64,000 nt of DNA from Akanthomyces muscarius (Eukaryota > Ascomycota > Sordariomycetes > Hypocreales > Cordycipitaceae). Both the position numbers and the translations under genes were made by a program. Location: the NCBI RefSeq assembly GCF_028009165.1, contig NC_079246.1:496001-560000 (forward strand), given 5' to 3'. Under the pieces are notes generated by a model that was not told the origin of the DNA, did no database searches, and was given only the letters and a program-made list of their open reading frames with translations. Each line of letters begins with the position of its first letter. Position 1 is the stretch's first letter. Below are positions 32,264-44,539 of this stretch, piece by piece.

Positions 32264-34051
32264 ATGCAGCACCCGTCGCAGGCTTTGACGCCGGAGCTTG
32301 GCTACGATGGCACCAGCACGTCCGGGCCAGGGTCTACTCGCAAGCAGCTTGTCACTAGAGATGCAGCTGCTGACGAGCCCATGGACTATGATGTCGAGAC
32401 TGTTGAGCGAGTTTATCGGTAAGCGTCAATATCCCATCATCGGATGGAGCTGGCTTGAACTGACACGATGACATAGAAAGATAGACATGCGAATCATTCC
32501 TCGTACGTGTCCGCACCGCATAGTTGGATAGTTCATCAGTCAACTAACGTTTGCAGCCTTCTGGATCCTGTACTTTCTCTGCTCCGCCATTCGCTCCAAC
32601 ATCGGTATTGCTCAAACCATGAACCTTGACAAGCACCACGATCTTATCACAGTCCTCGGACTGAGTCCTCGAGACATTTCCACCGCATTGGCGCTCTTTT
32701 ACGTGTCCTACGTCATCTTTGACTTCCCGTCCAACCTGATCATGAGCAAGCTCGGCCCTCGCGTTTGGATGGCCCGCATCGTCTTTGCCACTAGTGCTGT
32801 CGGCGCATGCTTTGCTGCCGTGCATGATGCGTGGAGCCTCAAGCTGCTTCGATTTCTCCTCGGTCTTGTTATTGCCGGCATGTGGCCTGGAATGGCATTT
32901 TACTTGACGCTATTCTACCCGCCATCCCGCACAGGCAAGCGCATCGGCATGTACTTCACTGCTTCACAAGTCTCTGCTGCCGTCGTAGGTCTTGTCTCTG
33001 CTGGTTTTCAGCTTATGGACGGCACTGCCGGACTCGAAGGCTTTCGCTGGATGTTTTTGATCTACGGCTTAGTCGGCGTGGTTCTTAGTGTGATTCTCAT
33101 TTGGTGGCTGCCTGACCGACCACTTGCGCCAGGCCAAACCAGGGAGAAGAGCGGCATTTTCAAGTGGCTCCCGACGACCCCGGAAGCTCTCACCGGAGAG
33201 GATGCAATTATTCACTACCACGATCTCAGACGCGTCTACCACGCTCGATCTTGGGGGCTGAAAGACCTCGGACTTGTTCTTTTGGACTGGCGGCTCTGGC
33301 CTTTGACACTCATGTACTTTGGCGTAGTTGGTGTTGGTATCGGCACACAGCTCTACGGCTCAGTCATCATTCAAGCCATTCGCCCTGGTGCTGGTGGCAT
33401 TGAAATTAGTTTGCTTTTTGCCCCGATCTGGATCGTAAGCGAGACTTCGTTCCTTCTGACTACACGAGACTGACCTATTCTTAGATGGATCTCATTGCTA
33501 TTCTCCTTGTGACTCCAGTCTCTGATCGATTCAACGAGTATCGCGCCTTCTTCTTTTCTGCTGCTGTTTGTATTCAGATCGCTGGCCTTCTTACGACCAC
33601 ATTTGCTCATGGCTGGGCTCGCTACGGCGGTCTCTTGATGGTTGGATTCGGTCTCGGCCCGACCGTGCCTATTTGCATGGCCTGGAGCTCCGAAATCTTT
33701 CAGCGTCGCCATGGTGAGGTCGGTGTCGCTGCTGCCACCGCCTTAGTCTCTGGTCTGGGCAATCTTGGCAGCGTCACTACAACTTATGCGTTGTACACGG
33801 GCTGGCCTGAAGATGCCAAGGCTGGACCTCACCGGTTTCGCAACAGCAATCTCACTATGATTGGGATTCTGTGCATGAGCATCCTCAGCGCTCTCGTCAT
33901 GGTGTTTCTGCTCAAACTTCTAGGAAACCCGCCTAGCAAGAAACTTTACGAGGGCGATTCTGCCAGCGATTTCGAGGACGGTGCCGCCCGGCGCGAGCAG
34001 CAGCAACGCGGATTTGGCCGCTTTGGTCGCAACTCCATGTCGCAGGCATAG
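32264..34051 (+). CDS. ACS-family (Dal5-like) anion:cation symporter
   Basis: Four exons: 32264-32418, 32477-32502 (26 nt), 32557-33434, 33485-34051, giving 541 residues. The N-terminus leads into FWILYFLCSAIRSNIGIAQT and NLDKHHDLITVLGLSPRDIS, typical of the anion:cation symporter group of the MFS (allantoate, nicotinate and related permeases). About 12 hydrophobic segments follow (SYVIFDFPSNLIMSKLGPRV, GMWPGMAFYLTLFYPPSRTG). A hydrophilic tail rich in Arg/Gln/Gly ends in SMSQA. It should sit in the plasma membrane and import an organic anion; the exact substrate is unknown. All three introns restore phase. The frame is open up to 32036, but the ATG at 32264 gives the usual N-terminal length. 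Confidence 0.88.
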
Positions 34052-34928
34052 GGCTGACAACCGGTACTCTCGCCTTGACTATCCGGTCTTCAACAAATCG
34101 CATCGACAGGCCGCCGGGCACTATTTCCCTTCTCTCATGGGTAGTCCAACCTATCATTCGCACACAATCTTTCCATTGTGAACCAGCAGGATAGTGTTAC
34201 AAAGTTGATTGGGGCGACAATGCTTCTACGCTATCGACAACGATCAACTCGGCGCATTGTTCTGCAGGGGCAGCAATTTGTGTTTTATCCTGCATTGATT
34301 CTCTTTGATACCCATTCGCGTTTATACCCGCTGTCTTACGAGTGCTTCTGACTCTTGATATCTTCCTCGCTAGCGACAGTGCTGTTACGCCATCGCTGGG
34401 ACGGCGTGTTTGGACCGAAGCCAAGGGCCGACGACAATGCCGGTGCGCTATCGTTCGGGTGGCTTCGTGGGCGTTTTGTGATTTCCCTCCCTGTTTTTAT
34501 TTATTTTGTGTACTGCTAGAAAATATATTCTTACCCCACGTATTTTATGACGGTATTTTGCTGAAATCACTTTGTTATGCTGAGTCGGGCTTCTGGCATT
34601 CTGCTGAGCATTCTCGAAGTTAGCCGAGTCACCATGAGTTCCCAGCGGATGAGTAGTTAATGGGCACGTATACTACCGCCGCAGATTTGCCATAAAGTAG
34701 GAAGATTCATTAAAAAAAAAACTTTTTAATGTCAATAATGTCGTCTGCCGATCCTTTCCCATTTATTTTCAATATAGGCGACATCATAAATAACTCACGT
34801 GGGGTTACACAACGTGGTGAGTATTTGAGGGGTCGGCCAGTGACCAGCCTCACACAAGCAAGCCACCCAAGCGGCAAATTCATCCTTGCTTGACACAGGT
34901 ATTAGTTTCTGTCGCTACAGACGTCGCA
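34052..34928. other. intergenic
   Basis: 3' flank of the transporter and leader region of the GDE1-like gene. Includes an A-run flanked by T-runs near 34710-34730. No gene recognised. Confidence 0.4.
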
Positions 34929-37900
34929 ATGAAGTTCGGGCTGGAGTATGATAGACACATACTTCCCCAGTGGTCTGAGCATTACATTGACTACAATGGG
35001 CTGAGAATGCAGCTCAGGGCGAAGGTCCAGCGTCGGGAAAGCATTGACGGTACGCTGCCAACCGTCCCACAACCGTGGCCCTTTCTCTAATGCGAGGGTA
35101 GGCTTGACCAGGGAACTTGAGGTCGAGGCCGTTCGGTTTAGGCAGTTTCTTCTCAAATTTTTCGACACACTTGACGTGAAAAGCGATGCACTAGTCAAGC
35201 TGCAGAGCGAGGAATCGCCCTCTGGTGCAGTGCCGGGCGGCACGGCGCCGACATCGCCCATTCCATTTTCTCAGGCCAGGGCAATAGTGGCGCTGACAGA
35301 CGGCTTTCTCGCTATCAAGAGGTTTAGCAACCTCAACATGACTGCCATACGGCGACTCCTTGACAAGTTTGCGGCGAGCGGCCAAGCAGCGGCCGACACC
35401 CTTTACCAACTAGAGTCTGAACTGGAAGCTTGCGCCGAGGCCAGGCGGAAGATCAGCGAACGCTTGGCCTACAACCGTCACCAATTGAAGAAAGTTAGGG
35501 CTCGGGGATCTGAGCCAGAAGTACCCTCATATGAAGGATCCATGTTAGAGACATTTTCTGACAGGGAGGAAGAGTTCCATCCGCCCAGAAACGAAGTCGC
35601 GCGGTTTTTTGTGCATCCGAGTTTCCACGTATTTCAGAGTTGCTTGGCGGATGCTCTCAATAAACACCCTGATAGTACCGGCAACCCGGACCAAGCCCAA
35701 TTTCTTGGCAGGCTTCTTCACTTGACGGCAAGTCACAACTGGCCTCGCCTGGACGATGAGCCGTGCGACTCAGGCGACCGTCTCAATCTTGTACTGGAGA
35801 AGGGCCCCGATCTAAGCGTTTGCTCTGTTCGTGGTGAGACGGCCCTGTTTTGTGCTGCACAAGCCGGGTCATTACCGAACGTGCATGCCGTCGCTCGATA
35901 TTATCTGCAATCCGGCGAGAGCCTAGACACAGCCGTGCCAAGAACAGGGTGGACACCGCTGATGGTGGCATGTATCAAGGGATACACAGATATAACGGAA
36001 TTTCTGCTATCTGCTGGAGCTGATGCACAGAAAGTCGACATTTTGGGTTGGACTGCTAGAGAGCATGCGGCCTACCGAGGTCATCTCACCACTGCGGCTC
36101 TGGAGGGCTTCGTAATGGCTGGTAAGCCTACCGGCGAGATGGTGCAGAGAGTCAATGCCCCCGTACAGATTATGCACAATACCCTCAATAGCCGGGAACA
36201 GGCCGTCGTTGTCACACTGGGTAGCGTTCAGGGCGGTCACAACCGAGCGACGCTGAAGCTGAAGCGATACCTCACGGAAGATGAAGACAGGGATCTAGAT
36301 TCCAGATGCCTGGAAATCATCATTGATGGTGCTGATTGCAGCTCAAAAATCGTGCAGCTGCCACTGTGGCAAGATACAAGTATAGAGCCTCTGGTGGGCA
36401 GACTTGGCTTGAATATGCCGGCGCGAGTTACGGTACGGCTCTGGGACAAAGACACTATCCCAGCCCTGGGCGACAAAGCTACTCTTGGGAGACTTGAAAG
36501 CAGTGGCACCGTTGTACTGGGCGAAGACTCTGCCAAATTTGGCAAATCACGAGAGAGCATGCTTCGAGAGACGAGCGTTGTCATGCTCAACAAGGAGACC
36601 ATGGAGTTTTCTGGGACTGTGCTGCTTAGCTACGTCATTGCAAACCCCTTCGATGGCCTTAAGGATAGCAAGGCGGCCAGCTATAAGCGGCAGTCTGGCG
36701 ATCCAGTGCGATTGGTCGGACACAGAGGTTCGTAAATGCGCAGCTTGCGTTAACCTTTAAGACTGACTAGCTTACTAGGTCTCGGCCAAAATACGACTGA
36801 CAAGTCTAATCTACAAATCGGAGAAAACACAGTCACGGTTTGTACCCTTCGTCTTTGAGACCGCCCAATTGCTGATATTGAGGAGTCTTTTCTCTCCGCT
36901 TATCGACTTGGTGCCCCATTTGTAGAGGTAAGAGCACCATCAACAACTTCATGGCATGGCGCTGACAATTATTTAGTTTGGTACGAGGGAAATCTCCGTT
37001 TTAGGTGACGGGCGGATACTAATTTCTATGCAGATGTGCAGTTAACACGCGACCATGAAGCAGTCATTTATCACGACTTTTCCTTTAGCGGGACAGGATC
37101 TGACGTGCCGATTCACGACATTTCGCTCGCCCAGTACAAGTACGCGGGCGACATCCAAAACCCCATCGGCGCCTTGCTGCTTGATGAAACAACAGGTAAC
37201 GCCCAGAGACGGCCGCGCGCCTCGTCGAGCGGCGAGCACTCTGTTTTGAAAGCGAGGCAGGCGCAGGAACGGATGCGATACACGGTCGACTACGACGGCA
37301 AGGGATTCAAGGCCAATATCCGGGGCCACTCCATCCAGGATGAGCATGCTACTCTGGAAGAGCTTCTCGCAACTCTTCCGGAAGAGATCGGTTTCAACAT
37401 TGAAATGAGTACGCCCCGCACATTACTCTGCTAAGTCTTTTGACAGGTAAGCAGGCTGGCTAATACAAAGAGTAGAATATCAGCGACTTCATGAGGCCGT
37501 TGAAGCGGGCGTGGCTTCCGTCACCATCGACATCAACACCTTTGTCGACGTAGCCCTCGAAAAGATTAAAAAGCTTGCCGGTCGTCGACCAATCATTCTC
37601 TCGTCGTTTACGCCCGAGGTCTGCATCCTTCTCAAGCTCAAGCAGAGCGCCTATCCTGTCCTGCTCATCACGAATGCCGGCAAGCTTCCCATGTTTGACA
37701 AGGAGCTGCGGGCCGCCAGTCTGCAGATGGGAATACAGTTCGCAAAGCGCTGGCAGCTGTCAGGCTTGGTGCTTGCGTGCGACACGTTTCTGCTGTGCCC
37801 GCGGCTGATTTCATTTGTGAGGAATGCGGGCCTGGTGTGCGCCTCGTATGGGCTAGGCAATAACGATCCAGAGAATGCAAAGGTTAGTACCAGAATCAAT

Positions 37901-38051
37901 CTTTTGCGAGTATTGGTGGTGTGTGAGAGTGTATTTTGCTAACGTGGCGGCATTGTAGATACAAGCGGATGCTGGCATTGATATTCTGATTGTGGACAAG
38001 GTAAAGCTCATTGCGGAGGCATTAAGCAAACATCAGTCAGCGGAGGCATGA
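34929..38051 (+). CDS. gde1: GDE1-type SPX/ankyrin glycerophosphodiesterase
   Basis: Eight exons: 34929-35049, 35102-36727, 36779-36837, 36883-36927, 36977-36980, 37034-37408, 37476-37882, 37959-38051, giving 909 residues. An N-terminal SPX domain (MKFGLEYDRHILPQWSEHYI, then FSNLNMTAIRRLLDKFAA) senses inositol pyrophosphate or phosphate in this family. Ankyrin-like repeats follow (TGWTPLMVACIKGYTDITEF). A C-terminal GDPD domain has HRG near residue 581, GENTVTESFLSAYRLGAPFV, EFDVQLTRD with Glu617/Asp619, and VIYHDF. Gde1 releases glycerol-3-phosphate from glycerophosphocholine. Yeast Gde1 is 1223 residues; this one is shorter, mainly through fewer ankyrin repeats. The 4-nt exon 36977-36980 (TTTG) is required to rebuild VEFDVQ; joining its neighbours directly gives a stop. 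Confidence 0.9.
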
Positions 38052-40478
38052 GTTTGAATAAAGAAAAATGGTGTGTACGTTCGAGGTAACTTAGTGCCCG
38101 CACGCATTTAAATGCAGTCCGACTCGCACCACACTACACCAAATCACACGCCATGCTTATGGACACACGCCGTGCTTTGTGGATGGAAATTTGGATGTCG
38201 TGCAGCATACCCTGCCATTTGACTTGCAGAACAAGCTTTTACGACGTCAACCGACATGCAACCTGCTGATCTGGTCTGCATGGCCTGGAGGTGCCACGGT
38301 ATGACTCTGCGGTGGAAAGTGGTACAAGTCTAAAATTCGGCTCGTCCTACCTGCGCGTGTTCGGCAGCATCCTTGGCATTATACTATGTAGAGTCCGTCT
38401 AGTAGATGGAGGACGCGAATAATACTGCGGATCATTTGGGCGCAAATGTTGGGCTATGGAGACAGGCGACCTGCCATTTGGTAGGGCGCCCGGCGTTTAG
38501 AAACTGCCATGTTCGACGGCGAAAATCCTGTGAAGGTTTGAGACAAGATGGGATACAATCAAACAGCGCCTGGTTCTGCCTCTAAGCTGTGGCCTGACTA
38601 CGCTCACATCATGGGCTCCGAGCGGCTCTCCGCGTCCGAGACCGACGATCCAGCAAACAGCAGGGTTGTTTTGCAAGGGACCAGGGAGCTAGACAGCCTT
38701 TGCCTTGCAACGCTCCATTACTCCTCAAATCTTCCAGAGTTTTTTTATGGTGGGTTACATTGCAGGTCATGAATTGGGTAACTACCTAGGTAGTCTTTCA
38801 ATGGTGCTTATGTGCGCCAACGAGGGGTACCTGGGACTGGGCGTCTTAGCTAGTCTGATCGCTCCTTGGAAGTGTGTGTATTTGCGGAAAAGGCAAGGAG
38901 TAAAGAACGAGACAATGACAGCTAAAATGCACGCGCCGAAAATCAGCCTATTCAAAAACTTGGGCTTTATGCCCACAAGGAATATGTTTGCGAGACTGTT
39001 TGTGGTCTTGACTCGGCAGTTGACGGAACCCAGCGGACGGGCAGCTGGCAGCTGGCAGGCGTTGAGCCTGTTTGGAGACATACTCGGGACACCTCGACCA
39101 CGAAACAAACGCCCCCTTTGCATCCTCCACAGTCATGTGCGTTGTCAAGTCCAATACTCACAAGAATCTGGATGCAGGACAAAACTAGTCACGGACATGC
39201 ATACAGGTCTGTGTGCCGCCGTCCCCGGTCGCAATGATACGGACCCAGAAGGATCGAAGGATCGTGGGGTAGCCCGGGGTGCAACCAAACGCAGCCCGGT
39301 AGTTCTCCAGGGCCGTCCAGCCTAGGTACCCTTGCAACAGCTTGCTAACACTACCTAAATACTTTCATTAGACAGACCGCCACTGTCCTCTCGCCCGAAT
39401 TCAACCACCTCACTGTGTTCGCCTCCCGTGTTACGGGCGCGGCTGTTGATGGCTTCCTCTGCATGCGATCCGATGCGGTGCTGTAGCGGGCTCTTGGCGA
39501 TGATGTGCCAGCTAAACGCCCCTATGCCCTACGCGGCACCATCTGGAATTCCTTCAAGCGGTCGCCAGCCCAGAAATCTTGACGCAATTACTCGTTAGTT
39601 CTGTGCTCAGACGTTCAAGGTCGCGGTCGGCCCTCTACCCCGGATCGGCGCCGATCTGCTTTCTCCTCAACCCTTTCGAAATTGCGTCGAAGCTCCTGAC
39701 GGCGCGCACTGGCGGCCGAAATGGTGCCACAATCCCGCAAGAGACACAAACATGAGCAGACCCCAGTCAAATGTGCATTTGTGCTCAGTGTCACGACATC
39801 CGCGATGACCGGAAAAAAGGACTGCGACACCTTCTATCTGCCTGTGACAAGCTGCCACACCGCATGAAGTCTCTTGTCTAACAATGCAGCTCTCGGACAT
39901 CACGCGGTGCTACTACAAGACGATGGGAAAAGCCACTTTTGTCTACCTTTCCGAAATAGGATGTTGGGGGAAAAATGTAGGATGCGATCTCCGCAGCCAC
40001 TGTAACCCCGCCAGGCTGTCTGTGCCCCTGTTGGTGCCCTGCCCCAGCTTGAGGGGGGGTTCACTTACACCACATGCAGCATGGCTTTTTCTCTCTGGCT
40101 TCGGCTTAGCCATACACCGACTAGCATCGAATTTACTACATATTGCCTGCAGGCCGAGCGATGTGAACCCGCCGTGTTGCATTGTGGTCAAGGTTCCAAT
40201 ATCGGGCACGACTCCACGACTCCGCACATGGACCGACCCCCGTCAGGAAACCGACGCTGGACGGTGTGCATAGGCCCGACTGTGCGCCAACCTCGCATTC
40301 GCTCATTTATTGTGCTCCTTGGACATCTTTGCCCCCCGCTTTCGTGATCATGAGCTCCGAAGAAAAATATGTCATGGGCATGGGGTTCGTGAGAGGCGCG
40401 CCAATCCCGTGCCAGGGACGGTGTAAGACGAGGGGTCTCTGATTCACAGATCCCCCTACCCCACGGATTCTTTTCTGA
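38052..40478. other. 2.4-kb intergenic region with possible relic
   Basis: No intact gene. Between about 39371 and 39582 an interrupted, GC-balanced frame follows an intron-like 3' end (TTTCATTAG). It reads TATVLSPEFNHLTVFASRVT, then a stop, then YALRGTIWNSFKRSPAQKS. It may be the tail of a decayed gene; I do not recognise it. Confidence 0.3.
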
Positions 40479-40485
40479 TATAAAT
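40479..40485 (+). promoter_or_regulatory. TATA box of glutaminase gene
   Basis: TATAAAT lies 75 nt upstream of the ATG at 40560. Confidence 0.45.
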
Positions 40486-40559
40486 TGGTGCTACGGCCGC
40501 CGTAATTTTTCATTGTGATCTGGTGGAGCCCCCGTCTCTCTCAAGAAGCCGACTGCAAC

Positions 40560-42814
40560 ATGAAGTTTCTACAAGTCGCTGCAGCGGCCTTGCTGGCCAT
40601 TGTTGGCCACACCGACGCCAAGTCGACGTTTGCGCCGGCTCGCCCCCCTGCTGCCCCCCTCGCCGTCCGCTCGCCGTACCTCAATGTCTGGCTCAATGGA
40701 CGGACTGACGGTGGTGAGAGTGGTATTCTCCCGAATCAATGGCCTCGCTTCTGGACGTAAGTGATGGTCAACACCAACCATTACAGTACAAGGAGTCAGA
40801 AAAACACTAACATGTGACACAGTGAAGGTGTCCAGGGCTGGCAAGGCTTCATCAAGGTCGACGGCAAAACGTACAATTGGATGGGAAACCACCCCAGCAC
40901 TGACTTTGCCGACCAAACCGCCCAAAGCTACACATCGACCAAGACCGAGTTCGTCATGAATGTCGGCGGCAAGGTCGAGCTCACCGTCAGCTTCCTGTCG
41001 CCCGTCTTTCCCGATGATCATATTCGCCAGTCGATTCCATTTGCCTACATGAATGTGGAGGTCAAGTCCATCGACGGCCGCTCCCACTCTGTCCAGATTT
41101 ACAGCGACGTCTCTGGAGGCAAGTATACACGGGCGGGCGGTTTCAATACTGATCGACCGGCTAACACGAATAACTACACAGAATTTGCGTCTGGTGATAA
41201 CAGCGCCCTCATTCAATGGGAGCACCAAAAAGTCAACGGCCTCCACTCACATCACTTCTGGCGGCAGAACCAAGATGTCTTCAACGAGGCCAACGATCAG
41301 GCTTCGTGGGGCAATTGGTACTGGACAACAAAGGACCAGCGTGGTGTCAGCTACCAGATTGGACAGGACACTGCGGTGCGCAGCGAGTTTGTGAACAACG
41401 GCCGTCTGGACGGTAGCATCGACAGCCAGTTCCGCGCTGTTAGTGATCGATGGTAAGCGGCCGATGTATTAGTCCGGTAACTGCAATTCCTACTAAACAC
41501 GCTCCATGTAGGCCCGTCTTTGCGCTGTCTCGCGATCTTGGAAAGGTCAAGGGATCTGTCACCACGCTCTTCACCATTGGCATTGCACAAGACGAAGCCA
41601 TCCAGTTTCACGGCAACGGTGAGCAAAAGGGTCTTCCCTCTTTGTGGAAGGACGAGTTCAGCAGTGAGGCCGATCTCGTCAATTTCTTCTACAACGACTA
41701 CTCCTACTCGCTGGAGCATTGCCTGGAGCTCGACCACCGCATCGAATCCGACTCCAAGGCCGTTGCTGGTCAGGACTATGCTACCATCACCAGCCTGGCT
41801 CTCCGTCAATTTTACGGCGCCATTCAGCTCGCGGGTACCAAGGACAACATCAAGGTATTTATGAAGGAGATTAGCTCAGACAGCGATATCCAGACTGTGG
41901 ATGTCCTCTTCCCAGCCTTCCCCGCCATGGTGTACCTGAACCATGACTTGATCAAGTGGAGTCTTGAGCCTCTCCTGGAGTACCAAAAGAGCGGTCGCTA
42001 CCCCAACAAGTGGGCTGTTCACGATCTCGGCCGATACCCGCGCGCCCTGGGTTACGATGCCGGCAACGACGAGCCGATGCCGCTGGAGGAGTGCGGCAAC
42101 ATGATTATCATGATGCTTGCCTATGCACAAAGGTCTGGCGACAACAAGTGGCTGGCGGATAACTGGGATCTGCTCACCCGCTGGGCGAATTATCTGATCG
42201 AAGATGCCAAGATTCCTGCGCACCAGTTGTCGACCGACGACTTTGCCGGGCAGCTCGCCAACCAGACCAACCTCGCCATCAAGGGCATCATTGCCCTGGA
42301 GGCCATGTCGGAGATTTCCGTACGCGCCGGGCACGACGACCAGAGGCAGCACTACAGCGATATTGCACACGACTACTACGGCTTCTGGTCCGAGCATGGT
42401 ATCAACCACAACGCCACGACGCCGCACTCGACGCTCGCCTACAACGACATGGAGAGCTACGGCCTGCTGTACAACCTCTGGGGCGACAAGGTGCTCAAGC
42501 TCGGCTTCATCCCCGAGGAGGTCTACAAGATGCAGAGCGCATGGTACCCGCACGTGGCCAACGAGTACGGCATGGTGCTGGACACGCGCGGGACGCTGAC
42601 CAAGACGGACTGGGAGATTTTCGCGGCGTCCATGGCCGAGGAGTCGACCAAGATGCAGTTTGTCAAGCTCATTGCCAAGTGGATCAACGAGACGAAGACG
42701 TGGCGGGCTCTGACGGACCTGTACGACACAAAGGACGGCGGCTACCCGCGCGGCATTGAGTTTACGGCGCGACCGGTCGTGGGTGGTCTGTTTGCGATTC
42801 TTGCTCTGCGATGA
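40560..42814 (+). CDS. gtaA: secreted GtaA-type glutaminase
   Basis: Four exons: 40560-40756, 40823-41118, 41182-41452, 41512-42814, giving 688 residues, close to the ~690 of Aspergillus GtaA. A signal peptide (MKFLQVAAAALLAIVGHTDA) precedes FAPARPPAAPLAVRSPYLNV. Then come WQGFIKVDGKTYNWMGN, NDYSYSLEHCLELDHRIESD, VDVLFPAFPAMVYLNHDLIK and WAVHDLGRYPRALGYDAGND, all typical of this family. The enzyme should hydrolyse glutamine outside the cell. Intron 2 (41119-41181) has a GC donor (GGAG|GCAAGT), a CTAAC branch and a CACAG acceptor. It is 63 nt, in frame and stop-free. Splicing it gives SGEFASGD, which fits the family better than retaining 21 extra residues. Confidence 0.9.
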
Positions 42815-44539
42815 GAAAAGGTGTGGAGTTGGCCAAAGAGAAAGTGTGCATTTTTTTTTTCTTCAACAACGGGAGAACAGTGAATAACAGCAACCGGTTG
42901 AGGCGATAGGCGCAAGGAGTGTTTACGGAACGAGAGGGGGCTTCTTTACTTTGCTTGAACTTTGCCTGGATGAATCGCGAAATGAGGACCTGGCTTTTTG
43001 TGCTGTAAGCCTACCAATTGAAAACTTGCTCCTGAATATTTTATGGCTCTGTTGGAGAGGAGGCTTGTGCGTCGTGAAATTGCGACGCGCCAACGGGCAG
43101 TGCCGCTTTTGCGGCGGCGTGATGGGTCCTTGAACTTGTAAATCGAGTATCGTATGTCAAGGATAGCGAGGCGGCAGTACCTGCAGTCCAAGTATATCGC
43201 GCAGTGGTACTGTGTTGGACTCGACGGTGAAAGATGAAGGGGAGCGGGAAGAAGAAAAACGGTAGAATTGATTGGGCGAGGGCCTGATCCAGGTACAGGG
43301 ATCGGCGGGTGTGTGCGACAAGAGCATCTAGTGGTAGGAAGATGGACGACGTTGCACCGGGAGGATGGCTTTTGCTGTGGGAGAGGCTGGAGCTCACCGC
43401 AGGTTTTATTAGGGTGCTGCAGACGTGGCTCGTCGCCCAAGTGTTGCCACCATAAAGTCAAATAACGGGAGACTTGAGGCACTTTTACCCGGCTCTGCGC
43501 CATGTTACGCTGAAATTGGATTGTTGCAATCCCCAACAAGATACGGAGTACTCCGTACATGGACTTCGTTTTCTCTCGACCTCGAGCCAAGTTTGTGTAT
43601 TAACAGCCAGAAAACATTTGTTCCATCGTGATCAAGGCCACGCTTGCACCTCTCGTTAGTTTACTCAGTATTACCCCAAACGAAAAAAGAGGGTCGAGAG
43701 GCTTGCATCACCAGGTCATGCGGCCGGTGGAATTCTGATTCTGCCAACTACGTTAGCGCCTTTTCCCCGTATCTTGGAAAAGTACCGTGTAAGACGGCCG
43801 ACAAGATCTCTATGCCATCGGCTGCAGGCACGCTGTCTGTAGAAAGTGCTCCCGAACAGGCGGTTTATTGCTGTTGTGAAAACAGGTGTTTTGATTCTTA
43901 AACGGATGGAGAGCTGGGCTTGATTCGCCATGGCGCGTCCACAAGCCACAGCCGCATGACGTGCCAGATGTACCCATCACCGATCCCTCTCCACAACATT
44001 TTTGACTTCTTCATTGCCTTTGGTCAACTACTGGCACACGCCATTCCTTTTACCCCAACGAGAATTGGGGTCGTTTACGTATCATTCATGCATCAACGGT
44101 GCCTCTGGCTCAACCCGCGGCACGCCGAGTCCTCATCCCCCTCGCAATACCCCACCAGGCAGTGTAGCAGCATCGTAACTTTTGTCCCTCATGTGCGCCT
44201 TCTTCACACCTCTCACCCTCCACATCCTCTCTCTTGCAAACCCGCCACGACGCAGCCGTCTTCTTTTACATTGCACAATTCTTGCAATGGCCGTTTCAAT
44301 CATGTCTTCAAATTGTTAATACTTTTCCCCGTCTAACCATTTTCCCTTTTCTTTCGTCTCCCGTGCTCTCCTACCCTTATCAAACGGATCGCTTTTCGGT
44401 ACCTGATAAGCCAGCCCGATACGGGTATTGATCCACGTCACGAGGGCATCATCCATTCCACACGTCCTCGCTGTATCTCTCCATCTAAAAGCTCGAGTCT
44501 TTCATTTGCGAGAGAAGGGGAAGCCAGGATATCTATACA
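42815..44539. other. intergenic and F-box gene leader
   Basis: No supportable gene. Frames on either strand (for example 42946-43590 minus) lack family resemblance. From about 44150 the plus strand is strongly pyrimidine-rich, as in long fungal 5' leaders. Confidence 0.4.

Noticed and set aside
38705..39325. 206-codon plus-strand open frame
   Set aside because: No recognisable domain and no promoter or splice support.
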